From: Betaproteobacteria bacterium | GTDB taxonomy: Bacteria; Pseudomonadota; Gammaproteobacteria; Burkholderiales; Usitatibacteraceae | Length of the DNA stretch: 64,000 bases | NCBI GenBank assembly: GCA_016708825.1 | Contig: JADJEZ010000011.1 | Span: 1-64,000, forward strand | Direction of reading: 5' to 3' | Part shown: positions 1 to 9,053 of the stretch, piece after piece | Position numbering within the stretch: position 1 is the first letter of the stretch | Layout: the number at the start of each line of letters is the position of its first letter | Translations under genes and position numbers: made by a program | The notes under the pieces: model-generated | What the model was told of the DNA's origin: nothing | Seen by the model: only the letters and a program-made list of their open reading frames with translations | Databases searched by the model: none

Positions 1-1
1 C

Positions 2-721
2 GACTTCACGGCCGTGCGCACGCTCCACGACATGCCCTACGGGATCGCCAACCAGCAGGTCGACTACGCGATGCGCAACGGCCACGTTCCCGTGGGGTTC
101 TGGCGGGCGCCGGGGCAGCAGAACGGTGTGTACCGCGAGTGCTTCCTGGACGAGCTGGCCCAGGCCGCGGGCAAGGATCCGCTCGAATTCCGCCTGGCGA
201 TGCTCCCGGCGGGTGACAAGAACCGGCTGGTGCTCGAGGCGGCCGCGAAGGCAGCGGGATGGGGCACGCCGCTCGCCGAAGGTGTCGGCCGCGGCCTCGC
301 GGTGGTGAACGGCTTCGGCAGCTACGCCGCGGGCGTGGCGGAGGTCTCGGTGGACGCGGGCGGAGCGCTGAAGGTGCTGCGCTACGTGGTCGCCATCGAT
401 TCGGGCCACGTGGTGAACCCCGACAGTTGCGCGGCGCAGGCCGAGAGCAACGCGATCTACGGGCTCGGCGCGCTCTTCGAGGCCAACACCGTGAAGGACG
501 GGCGTATCCAGGAATCGAATTTCCACGACTTCCCGCTGCCCATGATCGGCGACATGCCCCGGGTGGAGCTGGTGCTCGTTCCCACGGGCGGCTTCTGGGG
601 CGGGCACGGCGAGCCGGGCATCCTGCCCTTCCAGGCCGCGGTGCTGAACGCGGTCTTCGCCGCGACGGGCAAGCGCATCCGCAGCCTGCCGATCAAGCCC
701 GGCGACCTGCGCAAGGCGTGA
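2..721 (+). CDS. Xanthine dehydrogenase/isoquinoline oxidoreductase family molybdopterin-binding subunit (3' part)
   Basis: The frame is open from the window edge, so only the C-terminal ~239 residues are visible and the true start lies upstream. The fragment has a GFWRAPGQQNG segment that matches the cofactor-contacting region of IorB/xanthine-dehydrogenase-type large subunits. Near the end it has a GHGEPG motif, where the family's catalytic glutamate sits. These enzymes use a molybdenum-cytosine-dinucleotide cofactor to hydroxylate N-heterocycles or oxidise aldehydes, with electrons passing to a separate 2Fe-2S subunit. The substrate cannot be told from this part. The next gene, a copper chaperone, starts 48 bp downstream. 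Confidence 0.85.
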   Translation, partial: DFTAVRTLHDMPYGIANQQVDYAMRNGHVPVGFWRAPGQQNGVYRECFLDELAQAAGKDPLEFRLAMLPAGDKNRLVLEAAAKAAGWGTPLAEGVGRGLAVVNGFGSYAAGVAEVSVDAGGALKVLRYVVAIDSGHVVNPDSCAAQAESNAIYGLGALFEANTVKDGRIQESNFHDFPLPMIGDMPRVELVLVPTGGFWGGHGEPGILPFQAAVLNAVFAATGKRIRSLPIKPGDLRKA

Positions 722-769
722 GGCGCGGACACAGTGCTTTTCGTATCAACCCAGCAGAGGAAAACGGCA

Positions 770-1204
770 ATGAAGAGGCATCTGAAGTCGTGGTGCGTGG
801 CGGGCTTCGCCTTCGTCGCGGTGCAGGCCTGGGCCGAGGTGACGGTCACCCAGGCGTGGGTGCGCGGCACCGTGCCGGCCCAGAAGGCCACGGGGGCTTT
901 CATGAACCTGAAGAGCAGCGAGGACGTGAAGCTGGTGGGCGCCGCCTCTCCTTCCGCGAAGATCGTCGAAGTGCACGAGATGACGATGAGCGGCAACGTG
1001 ATGGCCATGCGCGCCGTGGACGACGTGCCGCTTCCCGCAGGCAAGACGGTCGAATTCAAGCCCGGCGGCTACCACGTGATGCTGGTCGAGCTCGTGAAGC
1101 CCCTCGTCAAGGGCGACAAGGGTCCGATCACCCTCACCTTCGTGGACAAGGGCGGGAAGAAATCGACGCTCGAGATCAAGGCCGAGGTGCGCCCGCACAA
1201 CTAG
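770..1204 (+). CDS. PCu(A)C-type periplasmic copper chaperone
   Basis: This 144-residue protein has an N-terminal signal peptide (cleavage near AWA, residue ~22). The copper site fits the PCu(A)C signature H-x10-M-x21-H-x-M exactly, with His69, Met80, His102 and Met104. The family binds Cu(I) in the periplasm and supplies cytochrome oxidase assembly. The ATG at 770 is preferred over upstream in-frame codons because an AGAGG ribosome site lies just before it and the signal peptide starts there. It stands alone between the oxidoreductase subunit and a convergent deacetylase-like gene. The bufferin operon near 30 kb is a second copper-linked locus in the window. Confidence 0.93.
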   Translation: MKRHLKSWCVAGFAFVAVQAWAEVTVTQAWVRGTVPAQKATGAFMNLKSSEDVKLVGAASPSAKIVEVHEMTMSGNVMAMRAVDDVPLPAGKTVEFKPGGYHVMLVELVKPLVKGDKGPITLTFVDKGGKKSTLEIKAEVRPHN

Positions 1205-1216
1205 GGCGCGGGCCGG

Positions 1217-2140
1217 TCAGGCCGCCACCAGCTCCCGCACGTGCGCGGCCACGCTGCGCGCGAGCGCGTGCAGGTGGTAGCCGCCTTCCAGCATCGAGAT
1301 GACGCGCCCGCCGCAGTGGCGGTGCGCCACCTGGACCATCTCCGCGGTGACCCAGGCGTAGTCGCTCTCCTGCCAGCGAAGCCCCGCCATGTCGTCGGCC
1401 TGGTGGGCGTCGAAGCCGGCGGAGATGTAGACCAGCTGTGGGCGGAAGGCCTCGAGCGCCGGCAGCCAGTACTCCCGCACGGCGGCGCGCAGCTCCTCGC
1501 CCGTGGCGCCCGAAGGCAGGCCCACGTTCACCATGTTGAGCCCCTTGGGCTCGTCGCCCTGGAAAGGGTAGAGGCCGCGCTGGAAGGTCGACGCCATGAG
1601 CACCCGCGGGTCGGAGGCGAGGATGTCCTCGCTGCCGTTGCCGTGGTGCACGTCGAAGTCGATGAGGGCCACGCGCTCGAGCCCGTGCACGTCGAGCGCG
1701 TGGCGGATGCCCACGGCGACGTTGTTGAAGAAGCAGAAACCCATCGGCGCATCGCGCGTGGCGTGGTGGCCGGGCGGGCGCACGGCGCAGAAGGCGCTGC
1801 GCACTTCGCCCTTGAGGACGAGATCGGTCGCGAGCACCGCCGCGCCCGCCGAGCGCAGCGCCGCATTCATGGTGTGCGGGTTCATCGACGTGTCGGGATC
1901 CACGTGCACGTAGCCCTCCGCGGGCGAGGCGGCCAGCATTTCGAGGACGTGGTGCGCCGTATGCGCCCGCTCGAGCTGCTCGACGGTCGCCGGCGGGGCG
2001 TCGTAGGGGATCAGCAGCCCCATGACGCCTTGCGCGAGCAGGTGATCCGAGATCGCGTCCAGTCGCTCGGGGCATTCCGGGTGTCCCTGCCCCATCTCGT
2101 GGAGCAGGCAGTCCCGGTGGGTTATCCAGGCGCAGGGCAT
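1217..2140 (-). CDS. Histone deacetylase/AcuC family amidohydrolase
   Basis: This 307-residue protein has the arginase/deacetylase fold. Visible hallmarks are the HPECPERL start motif, RPPGHHA (the catalytic His pair), FFNNVAVG, IDFDVHHGNGSEDI (zinc-binding Asp and His) and ISAGFDAHQADDMAGL (second zinc Asp). Bacterial members deacetylate acetyl-lysine, acetylpolyamines or acetoin-pathway enzymes; the substrate here is not inferable. The ATG at 2140 is chosen because GGAGGAG sits about 8 nt upstream and the family's usual N-terminus begins there. It converges on the PCu(A)C gene with a 12-bp gap. Confidence 0.93.
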   Translation of the reverse strand: MPCAWITHRDCLLHEMGQGHPECPERLDAISDHLLAQGVMGLLIPYDAPPATVEQLERAHTAHHVLEMLAASPAEGYVHVDPDTSMNPHTMNAALRSAGAAVLATDLVLKGEVRSAFCAVRPPGHHATRDAPMGFCFFNNVAVGIRHALDVHGLERVALIDFDVHHGNGSEDILASDPRVLMASTFQRGLYPFQGDEPKGLNMVNVGLPSGATGEELRAAVREYWLPALEAFRPQLVYISAGFDAHQADDMAGLRWQESDYAWVTAEMVQVAHRHCGGRVISMLEGGYHLHALARSVAAHVRELVAA

Positions 2141-2277
2141 TGTCGTACTCCTCCGCATCCATCCTAGGCGCGCGGTATCCCGATTGCCTTGCGCGGCGTC
2201 AAGGGCGGAAAGCCCGCGCAATCTCGGCGCGGGGCCGGATGCTGCGACAATGCGCCAGGTCCACCGGGAGAACGCCC

Positions 2278-2787
2278 ATGCACTCCACCCTTCGCATCGC
2301 CGCCCTGGTCGCGGCCGTCGTGCCCCTCTTCGCGCACGCCCAGGCGCAACCAGTCTACGGGTGCGACACGCCGGAATCGAAGCGCTTCGACTTCTGGGTC
2401 GGCGACTGGGAGCTCGAATTCGCCGGCGGGAAGGGCCGCAACCGCATCGAGAAGACCCTCGACGGCTGCGTGATCGTCGAGCACTTCCGCGGCGCGCCCG
2501 GCACGAAGCTCGACGGCACCAGCGTGTCCACCTACGACCGCGCCGCGAAGCGCTGGAAGCAGACCTGGGTGGACAACACGGGCAGCTATCTCGACTTCAC
2601 GGGCGGCGAGGACGGCGGCGACCCGACCTTCGAGCGCGCTTACGAGAAGGACGGCAAGACGATCCGGCTGCGCATGGTCTTTCGCGAGGTGAAGAAGGAC
2701 TCGCTCAAGTGGCTGTGGCAGCGCTCCGACGACGCAGGAAAGTCCTGGAAGACCACGTGGGAGATCGACTACCGGAGGGCGAGGTAG
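2278..2787 (+). CDS. Secreted protein of unknown function, DUF1579-like
   Basis: This 169-residue protein has a signal peptide (MHSTLRIAALVAAV..., cleavage near AHAQA). The mature part opens with RFDFWVGDWEL and continues with IEKTLDGCVIVEHF and a Trp-rich C-terminus. The FDFWVGDWE-type opening is typical of small lipocalin-like DUF1579-class periplasmic proteins. No catalytic motif can be named. It diverges from the deacetylase gene, so the 137-bp gap should hold both promoters. The first palindromic repeat starts 25 bp after its stop codon and may end or shape its transcript. Confidence 0.7.
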   Translation: MHSTLRIAALVAAVVPLFAHAQAQPVYGCDTPESKRFDFWVGDWELEFAGGKGRNRIEKTLDGCVIVEHFRGAPGTKLDGTSVSTYDRAAKRWKQTWVDNTGSYLDFTGGEDGGDPTFERAYEKDGKTIRLRMVFREVKKDSLKWLWQRSDDAGKSWKTTWEIDYRRAR

Positions 2788-2811
2788 CGTCTCGAAAGTG
2801 AACCGCCGGGC

Positions 2812-3001
2812 GAAGCGGCTGCCGACGTCGTTCACGATCCTGGGCACGCAACGTGACCGTCGGATAGGTGCCCGGAAATTCGAGGCCAGGCAACCCACGC
2901 CAGGCCTCGAATTTCCACCCATCTACAGAAGAGGTCGCTAGCGCTGCCTCTTCCGCGACGGTCGCGTGCCAAGGATCGTGAACGACGTCGGCAGCCGCTT
3001 C
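2812..3001 (+). repeat. Palindromic repeat element, copy 1 (core in + orientation)
   Basis: This is a 190-bp imperfect palindrome. The outermost 38 bases (from GAAGCGGCTG) pair with the last 38 (ending AGCCGCTTC) with one mismatch. Inside is a ~130-bp core shared with three other copies in the window. The core contains GTGACCGTCG, a hairpin with AAATTCGAGGCC opposite GGCCTCGAATTT around a CAACCCACG loop, a second hairpin, and GACGGTCGCGTGCC. The outer arms are private to this copy. No credible ORF lies in it and no transposase is nearby. Confidence 0.9.
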
Positions 3002-3090
3002 CTTCCGCACTCCGTGGACGCGGTGCCGAGTTCGGGCGCGGCGGACCGAAGGGTCAGCGGCTTGGCACCGGCACGGCGCGTCCACGGGAC

Positions 3091-3284
3091 GGCCGGGGAT
3101 GGGGAGAGCGATTCCGGTTCCTTTGGCATGCGACCGTCGGGATGGGACAGCGAAGCGGTCCCATCTCTCAATGAGTAGGAATTCGGGGGCTGACGTGTGT
3201 TGTCTGCCCCCGAATTCCTGGGCACCCATCCGACGGTCACGCCTGCATGCCCAGGAACCGGAATCGCTCTCCCCATCCTCGGCC
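3091..3284 (-). repeat. Palindromic repeat element, copy 2 (core inverted)
   Basis: This second copy is 194 bp, with its core in the opposite orientation to copy 1, 89 bp away. Its arms (GGCCGGGGATGGGGAGAGCG... at the left) pair with the right end with about one mismatch over 31 bp. They differ from copy 1's arms. Core words such as GTGACCGTCGGATGGGTGCC and CGACGGTCGCATGCC are readable on the minus strand. The 89-bp spacer between copies 1 and 2 is itself a weak inverted repeat (CCGTGGACGCG near its left end, CGCGTCCACGG near its right). Confidence 0.9.
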
Positions 3285-3355
3285 CACTCCTGATACCCCG
3301 GCCGATTTCTGAATCCCCGGCCCATTCCTGATACCCCGGCCTTCTCCCCATCCCC
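3281..3355. repeat. Short degenerate direct repeats (CCCCGGCC units)
   Basis: Three to four units of about 19-20 bp ending in CCCCGGCC follow each other, two of them reading TCCTGATACCCCGGCC. The last unit, TCTCCCCATCCCCGGCC, matches the outer arm of palindrome copy 2. The tract may therefore be slipped or decayed arm sequence. It ends about 55 bp before the aminopeptidase start codon. Confidence 0.6.
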
Positions 3356-3410
3356 GGCCTCGGACCCGCAACCCGGTAAAATCGCGCCTTCACGAACCGA
3401 AGAACGCCCC

Positions 3411-4779
3411 ATGACCGTCATCACCGACAAGAAGGCCTTCTCGAAGGCCGCCACGCCGATCCTCGCGACCGACGAGAAGCGCCTGCCGAAGCTCCTGGAG
3501 AAGCTCACCCCCGCGCAGCGACGCTGGGTGGCCTCGAGCGATTTCGGAAGGCCGCCCGAACACGCACTGCGCGGTTCCCGGGACGAAAGGCGAGATCGAC
3601 CTCGTGCTCGCCGGCGTGCGCGATGCCGACGACCCGTGGGCGCTCGCGAGCCTGCCGCTCAAGCTCCCGCCCGGGCGCTACGGGCTGGGCAAGGGAGGCG
3701 TGGCGCTCGGCGATGACACGGCCGCGTTCGGCTGGGCGCTCGGCAGCTACCAGTTCACGCGCTACAAGAAGGCGCGGCGCAAGCCCGCGGACCTGCAACT
3801 GGGCGCCTCGGCGAAGGTGGCGCAGGCGCTGGGGCTCGCCGAGGCGGTGAAGCTGGTGCGCGACCTCGTGAACACGCCGGCCGAGGACATGGGGCCGGCG
3901 GACCTCGCGGACATCGTGCGCGAGCAGGCCGAGCTTTTCGGCGCGGAGTTCGACGAATGGGTGGGAGAGGAGCTCCTCGCGCAGAACTTCCCGGCGATCC
4001 ACGCCGTGGGCCGCGCCGCGGCGCGCGAGCCGCGCCTGCTGGAGTTGAACTGGGGCAACGCGAAGCACCCGCGCCTGGCCATCGTCGGCAAGGGCGTGTG
4101 CTTCGACACCGGCGGCCTCGACATCAAGGGCGCCGAGGGCATGCGCCTCATGAAGAAGGACATGGGGGGTGCGGCGCATGCGATTGCGCTCGCGCGCCTG
4201 GTGATGCAGAGGAAGCTCCCGTACCGGCTCCAGCTCCTGGTGCCCGCGGTGGAAAACGCGATCAGCGGCAACGCCTACCGCCCCGGCGACGTGGTGCGCA
4301 CGCGCAAGGGCCTGCACGTCGAGATCGGCAACACCGACGCGGAAGGGCGCGTGGTGCTCGCGGACGCGCTCGCCTACGCGGCCGAGGACGAGCCGAAGGT
4401 GATGATCGACTTCGCGACACTCACGGGGGCGGCGCGCGTGGCCCTCGGCCCGGAGCTGCCGGCGCTCTTCGCCAACGACGAGAAGCTCGCCGCGAAGCTC
4501 CTCGCCGCCGCGGTGAAGGTGGAAGATCCGGTCTGGCGCATGCCGCTGTGGAGGGGCTACCGGCGCCTTTTCGATAGCGACGTCGCAGACATCAACAATT
4601 CCGGCAAGGGCGGCTTCGCCGGCGCCATCGTCGCGGCACTCTTCCTCGAGCGCTTCGTGCCGGAGGCGACGCCGTGGGCGCACTTCGACACCTTCGCGTG
4701 GAACGACATCTCGCGCCCGGGGCGGCCGGCGGGCGGCGATGCCATGGGGCTGCGCGCGGCGCTGGCGGCGCTGGAATGA
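3411..4779 (+). CDS. Leucyl aminopeptidase family protein (M17), with one frameshift
   Basis: The protein is about 456 residues once one frameshift near 3540-3550 is bridged. The first frame gives an N-terminus beginning MTVITDKKAFSKAATPIL. After the shift the other frame reads NTHCAVPGTKGEIDLVL onward. The C-terminal catalytic domain is intact, with GKGVCFDTGGLDIKG (metal-binding Lys and Asp), MKKDMGGAA, and the M17 signature NTDAEGR. The enzyme is a cytoplasmic di-zinc aminopeptidase removing N-terminal residues from peptides. Because both halves are well conserved, a one-base indel in the sequence is more likely than real inactivation. Confidence 0.85.
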
Positions 4780-4792
4780 GGGACCCCGCGCG

Positions 4793-5522
4793 ATGAAGCG
4801 CTGGGCCTTCGGCATCCTGGCGGTCCTCGCCCTCGCGGGCGGCGGCGTGTACTGGTTCGTCACCTCGCTCGACTTCATCGTGAAGACCGCGATCGAGCGA
4901 TTCGGGCCGGACATGCTGGGAACGACCGTAAGCGTGGAGCAGGTGAGCATCTCCACCGCCGACGGCCGCGGGACGATCCGCGCAATCGCGATCGGCAATC
5001 CGCCGGGCTACTCCGCGCGGAGCGCGGCTTCGCGCGGCGACCGTCACCGTGGGGCTTGAACCCGCTTCCCTCGGCCGGGACGTGGTGGTGATCCGCGACA
5101 TCCTCGTCGACGGGCCGGAGATCTCGTACGAGCTGCAGGGCGGCACGAACAACATCGAGGCGATCCGCAGGAACATCGCGGCCTACCTCGAGCACTCCGG
5201 CGCCGAGCCGGCGAGCCCCGGCGGGGCCGAGAAGCGGCCGTCGGGCCGGCGCTATGCGATCGGGCGCATCACGATCCGCGGCGCGCAGGTGACGATGACC
5301 AATCCGCTCCTGAAGGGCGGTGGGCTCACGTTCCGCCTGCCCGACGTGGACCTGCGCGACGTGGGAAAGCGAAGCGGCGGTGTTACGGCCGCCGAGGCCG
5401 CGTCCCTCGTGGCCGGCGCGATCCTCTCGAAAATCGCGCAGAGCGTGCTCACGAACATGGACGCGCTGCGCCGGGGCGGCGTGGAGGGCGCGATCGACGC
5501 GCTGCGCGGCCTGGTCCGCTAG
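4793..5522 (+). CDS. AsmA-like membrane-anchored protein, with one frameshift
   Basis: The gene starts 13 bp after the aminopeptidase stop. An N-terminal transmembrane anchor (WAFGILAVLALAGGGVYW) precedes an AsmA-type segment (MLGTTVSVEQVSISTADGRG...). The frame is lost near 5030-5036 and resumes as ATVTVGLEPASLGRDVVVIR, continuing to a helical C-terminus. The bridged length is ~243 residues, short for AsmA proteins, which act at the inner membrane or periplasm in envelope lipid homeostasis. A single missing base in the SARSA/FRAATVTV stretch explains the break. The specific role is unknown. Confidence 0.7.
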
Positions 5523-5586
5523 GCACGGCGCGATTTACAAGGGCGGGGGCTTTCCGTAGAGTCGCCGGCGAGGCCGCCAGGGGCCC

Positions 5587-7258
5587 GTGAGCGAGGAGAG
5601 GCACTTGGGAAGCCTGATCGACCGGATCGTTCCGCAGCGCTACTGGGCCTGGGCGGCCTGCGCGCTCGTCGCGGCGGCGTGCTTCGCGGCCGTGCCGCTG
5701 TCGGTGCTGTGGCTGTGGCCGGCGGGGGCGTTCGCTTTCCTCGCGCTCGTGGGCCTCGTGGATTTCGCGCAGCCGCGGCAGGCCATCCGCCGCAACTACC
5801 CGGTCATCGCCCACTTCCGCTTCTTCTTCGAGTACATCCGGCCCGAAATCCGGCAGTACTTCATCGAGTCCGACGCCGACCAGACGCCGTTCTCGCGCGC
5901 GCAGCGCTCCATCATCTACCAGAGAGCCAAGGGGGTGGTCGACAAGCGGCCCTTCGGCACGCAGATGGATTTCTACGAGCCGCGCTACGAGTGGATGAAC
6001 CACTCCATCGCGCCGGTGGAAATCGAGAGCCACGACTTCCGCATCGCCGTGGGCGAGGGGCGGGTGGCGAAGCCCTACTCGACGAGCGTCTTCAACATCT
6101 CCGCCATGAGCTTCGGGGCGCTCTCGGCCAACGCGATCCTCGCGCTGAACGAGGGGGCCAAGCGCGGCAACTTCTACCACGACACGGGCGAGGGCTCGAT
6201 CTCGCGCTACCACCGCGAGCGCGGCGGCGACCTGGTGTGGGAGGTCGGCAGCGGCTACTTCGGCTGCCGCGACGAGACCGGCCGCTTCGACGAGGCGCGC
6301 TTCGCGGCCAACGCCACGGCCGACCAGGTGCGCATGATCGAGGTGAAGCTCTCCCAGGGCGCGAAGCCGGGCCACGGCGGCGTGCTGCCGGGGGCGAAGG
6401 TCACGCCCGAGATCGCCGAGGCGCGCCACGTGCCGGTCGGCACCGACTGCATCTCGCCCGCGAGCCATTCGGCGTTCTCCACGCCCATCGAGCTGCTGCA
6501 GTTCGTCGAGCGCCTGCGCACGCTTTCCGGGCGGCAAGCCGACCGGTTTCAAGCTCGCCGTCGGGCACCCCTGGGAATGGTTCGGCATCGTGAAGGCGAT
6601 GGTCGAGACCGGGATCACGCCGGACTTCGTGGTGGTGGACGGCGGCGAGGGCGGCACCGGCGCGGCGCCGCTCGAGTTCACCGACCACGTGGGCGCGCCG
6701 CTGCGGGAGGCGCTGATGCTCGTGCACAACTCGCTCGTCGGCGTGAACCTGCGCGAGCGGGTGCGGATCGGCGCGGCGGGCAAGATCGTCACCGCCTTCG
6801 ACATCGCGCGCACCCTGGCGATCGGGGCGGACTGGTGCAACTCCGCGCGCGGCTTCATGTTCGCGCTGGGCTGCCTGCAGGCCCAGACCTGCCACTCCGG
6901 CCATTGCCCCACCGGCGTCACCACGCAGGATCCGCGCCGCATGCGCGCGCTCGTCGTGCCGGACAAGGCCGAGCGCGTCTTCAACTTCCACCAGAACACG
7001 CTCAAGGCCCTGAAGGAACTCCTCGGCGCCGCAGGCCTCTCCCACCCCAGCGAGCTGGGCCCCGAGCACGTGATCCGGCGCGTCTCCTCCAACGAGGTGC
7101 GCTCGCTCTCCACGCTGCACCCCTGGCTCGAGCCCGGCGAGCTGCTGGCGAGCGTTCCGAAGCATCCCGTCTACCAGGTGTTCTGGCAGAGCGCGCGCCC
7201 CGACACCTTCGCCGAGCCCCCGAGCATGCTCTCGGTGCGCACGAGCAAGTCGCGATGA
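5587..7258 (+). CDS. FMN-binding glutamate synthase family protein, with one frameshift
   Basis: The protein is about 557 residues after bridging a shift near 6531, where an extra G in the run after CTTTC breaks LRTLSGGKPTGFKLA. Two N-terminal transmembrane helices (residues ~15-60) precede the catalytic domain of the ferredoxin-type glutamate synthase large subunit. That domain shows SFGALSANA, FYHDTGEGSIS, GGVLPGAKV, DGGEGGTGAAP, and the CxxxxxCxxxxC cluster region CLQAQTCHSGHCPTG. These stand-alone FMN/Fe-S proteins lack the glutaminase domain, and their reaction is generally unproven. The GTG start has only a weak ribosome site. The stop overlaps the next ATG. Confidence 0.85.
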
Positions 7259-8091
7259 AGGCCGCGCGATCGCTCGCGGCGGCCCTGGCGCTTGCCGCGC
7301 CCGTGGCCGCGTCGGCCGCCTGGGAGGGGCCGATCTTCGACGCGCACCTGCACTACAACGTCGAGGCGGTCGAGCGCTTTCCCGTCGGCACCGTGATGGA
7401 GCTCTTCGCGAAGAACGGCGTGAAGGCGATTCTCGCCAACAGCCGTCCCAACGACGGCACGCGCGCGCTCTTCGAGGCGGCCCGCAAGGCGCCGCGCTCG
7501 GGCTTCGCCGTGGTGCCCTTCATCCGCGTCTACCGCGACCGCGCCGACTACGGCACCTGGCACGCGAACCCCGACATCGCCGCGATGATCGAGGATGAGC
7601 ACCGGCGCGGCTACTACCGCGGCGTGGGCGAGTTCCACCTCTTCGGGCGCGACGCCGCCCACCCGGTGGTCAAGCGGATCGTCGATTTCGCGGTCGCCAA
7701 GGGACTCGTGCTGCACGCGCACTGCGACGAGGAGGCGCTCGAGATCCTCTTCTCCCACAACCCGAAGGCGCGCGTGATCTGGGCGCACACGGGGTTTTCC
7801 ACGCCGCTCGCGCGCCTGGAGGAGCTCCTCGCCCGCTACCCGCAGCTCTGGGGCGAACTCTCGTACCGCGGGGACGTGGCCGCCGACGGCGGGCTTTCGC
7901 GCGAGTGGAAGGCCTTCTTCACGAAGCATCCGCGCCGCTTTCTCCTGGGGTCGGACACCTGGGTGAACGAGCGCTGGCAGTCCTACCCGGCGACGATGGG
8001 CGGGTACCGGAAGTGGCTGGGAGAGCTGCCGCCCGACGTGGCCGCGCGCATCGCCTGGAAGAACGGCGCGGAGCTCTTCGGGCTCGAGTGA
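7255..8091 (+). CDS. Secreted metal-dependent amidohydrolase-fold protein
   Basis: This 278-residue protein has a signal peptide (MKAARSLAAALALAAPVAAS) and a TIM-barrel hydrolase pattern. An HLH metal pair lies in IFDAHLHYN, a Glu/His pair in GVGEFHLFG, HAHCDEE and WAHTGFS follow, and a late LLGSDTW supplies the usual Asp. Proteins of this amidohydrolase-2 type hydrolyse or decarboxylate small molecules; the substrate is unknown. Its ATG overlaps the preceding stop (ATGA), implying co-translation with the glutamate-synthase-like gene. Confidence 0.82.
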   Translation: MKAARSLAAALALAAPVAASAAWEGPIFDAHLHYNVEAVERFPVGTVMELFAKNGVKAILANSRPNDGTRALFEAARKAPRSGFAVVPFIRVYRDRADYGTWHANPDIAAMIEDEHRRGYYRGVGEFHLFGRDAAHPVVKRIVDFAVAKGLVLHAHCDEEALEILFSHNPKARVIWAHTGFSTPLARLEELLARYPQLWGELSYRGDVAADGGLSREWKAFFTKHPRRFLLGSDTWVNERWQSYPATMGGYRKWLGELPPDVAARIAWKNGAELFGLE

Positions 8092-8140
8092 GGCGGGGGG
8101 CGGGTAAAATGCACGAACCCCCTGCCCGCAACCGACGCCG

Positions 8141-8986
8141 ATGCCCCCAGCCCTTCGCCACCTCGCCGCCGCCATCCTCGCCTGCCTCTTCGTCGCGGCC
8201 CCGGCCCGCGCCACCTCGTACTCCGCGGACTTCACGGACCTGTGGTGGGCCTCGCCCGCCGAGAGCGAGAGCGGCTGGGGAATGAACGTGGTGCAACAGA
8301 ACGAGATCCTCTTCCTCACCTTCTTCCTCTACGGCCCGGACAAAACGCCGCGCTGGTACGTGGGCTCGCGGGTCGAGCCCGCGAACCCGCAGCCGGTGGG
8401 CGCCGTGCGCTTCTCCGGCCCCCTGTACCAGACCACCGGCCCCTGGTTCGGCGGGCCGTTCGACCCGAACGCCGTGGGGCACTCCGAGGTGGGCGCCGTC
8501 ACGCTCACCTTCGATACGTCGGACACGGGGACGCTCTCCTACACGATCGGCGGCACCCCCGTGGTGAAGGCGATCGAGCGCCAGAACTACCGCGTGAATT
8601 CCGTCGGCGGCTCGTACGCCGGGGGCCTCGTCGCCACCGCCTCGCAGTGCGGCAGCGCCGCCGACAACGGCTCCACGGACATGCTGGGGACCACTACGGT
8701 CGCGCAAACGGCGACCCAGGTCACCTTCACCGTGGCCTTCGGCTCGCCCACGGGGCAGCCCGCCACCTGCACCTTCGTGGGAAACTACGTGCAGAAGGGC
8801 CGGATGGCGGCGGTGCCCTCGGGGAGCTTCTCCTGCATCGTGGGCGGGTTCCAGGCGAACGCGGGCGTGTTCACCATGACCGCGCTCGACGCGCAGCTGA
8901 ACGGTTTCCACGCGACCTTCACCGGGCAGGACCAGTTCTGCAACTACAACGGACGCTTCGGGGGCACGCGCAACACCGCCGGATGA
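8141..8986 (+). CDS. Secreted protein with WW-x-ESGWG-type repeat motif, function unknown
   Basis: This 281-residue protein has a signal peptide (cleavage near ARA-T, residue ~25). The mature N-terminus reads DLWWASPAESESGWGMN followed by FLTFFLYGPDKTPRWYVG. This module is common in exported betaproteobacterial and xanthomonad proteins and is often attached to other domains. The C-terminal half is beta-rich with several cysteines (ASQC, ATC, SFSC, FCNYNG) that could form disulfides. No enzyme motif is visible. It is monocistronic, with 49 bp before and 67 bp after it. Confidence 0.75.
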   Translation: MPPALRHLAAAILACLFVAAPARATSYSADFTDLWWASPAESESGWGMNVVQQNEILFLTFFLYGPDKTPRWYVGSRVEPANPQPVGAVRFSGPLYQTTGPWFGGPFDPNAVGHSEVGAVTLTFDTSDTGTLSYTIGGTPVVKAIERQNYRVNSVGGSYAGGLVATASQCGSAADNGSTDMLGTTTVAQTATQVTFTVAFGSPTGQPATCTFVGNYVQKGRMAAVPSGSFSCIVGGFQANAGVFTMTALDAQLNGFHATFTGQDQFCNYNGRFGGTRNTAG

Positions 8987-9053
8987 GCCGGCGGCGCGGC
9001 TCCACGCGGCGCGTGGCGCACGTTCGGAAATCTCGACGAAAGGGGATGGCGAC

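Noticed and set aside
2812..3284. Insertion sequence or MITE
   Set aside because: No transposase lies in or near any of the four copies, no target-site duplication is evident, and the ends differ between copies, unlike terminal inverted repeats of one transposon family.
2705..3508. ORFs running through the palindromic repeats at 3 kb (and similar ones at 35 kb)
   Set aside because: They owe their length to high GC and to the palindrome. The peptides are the repeat read in different frames and have no ribosome site or family.
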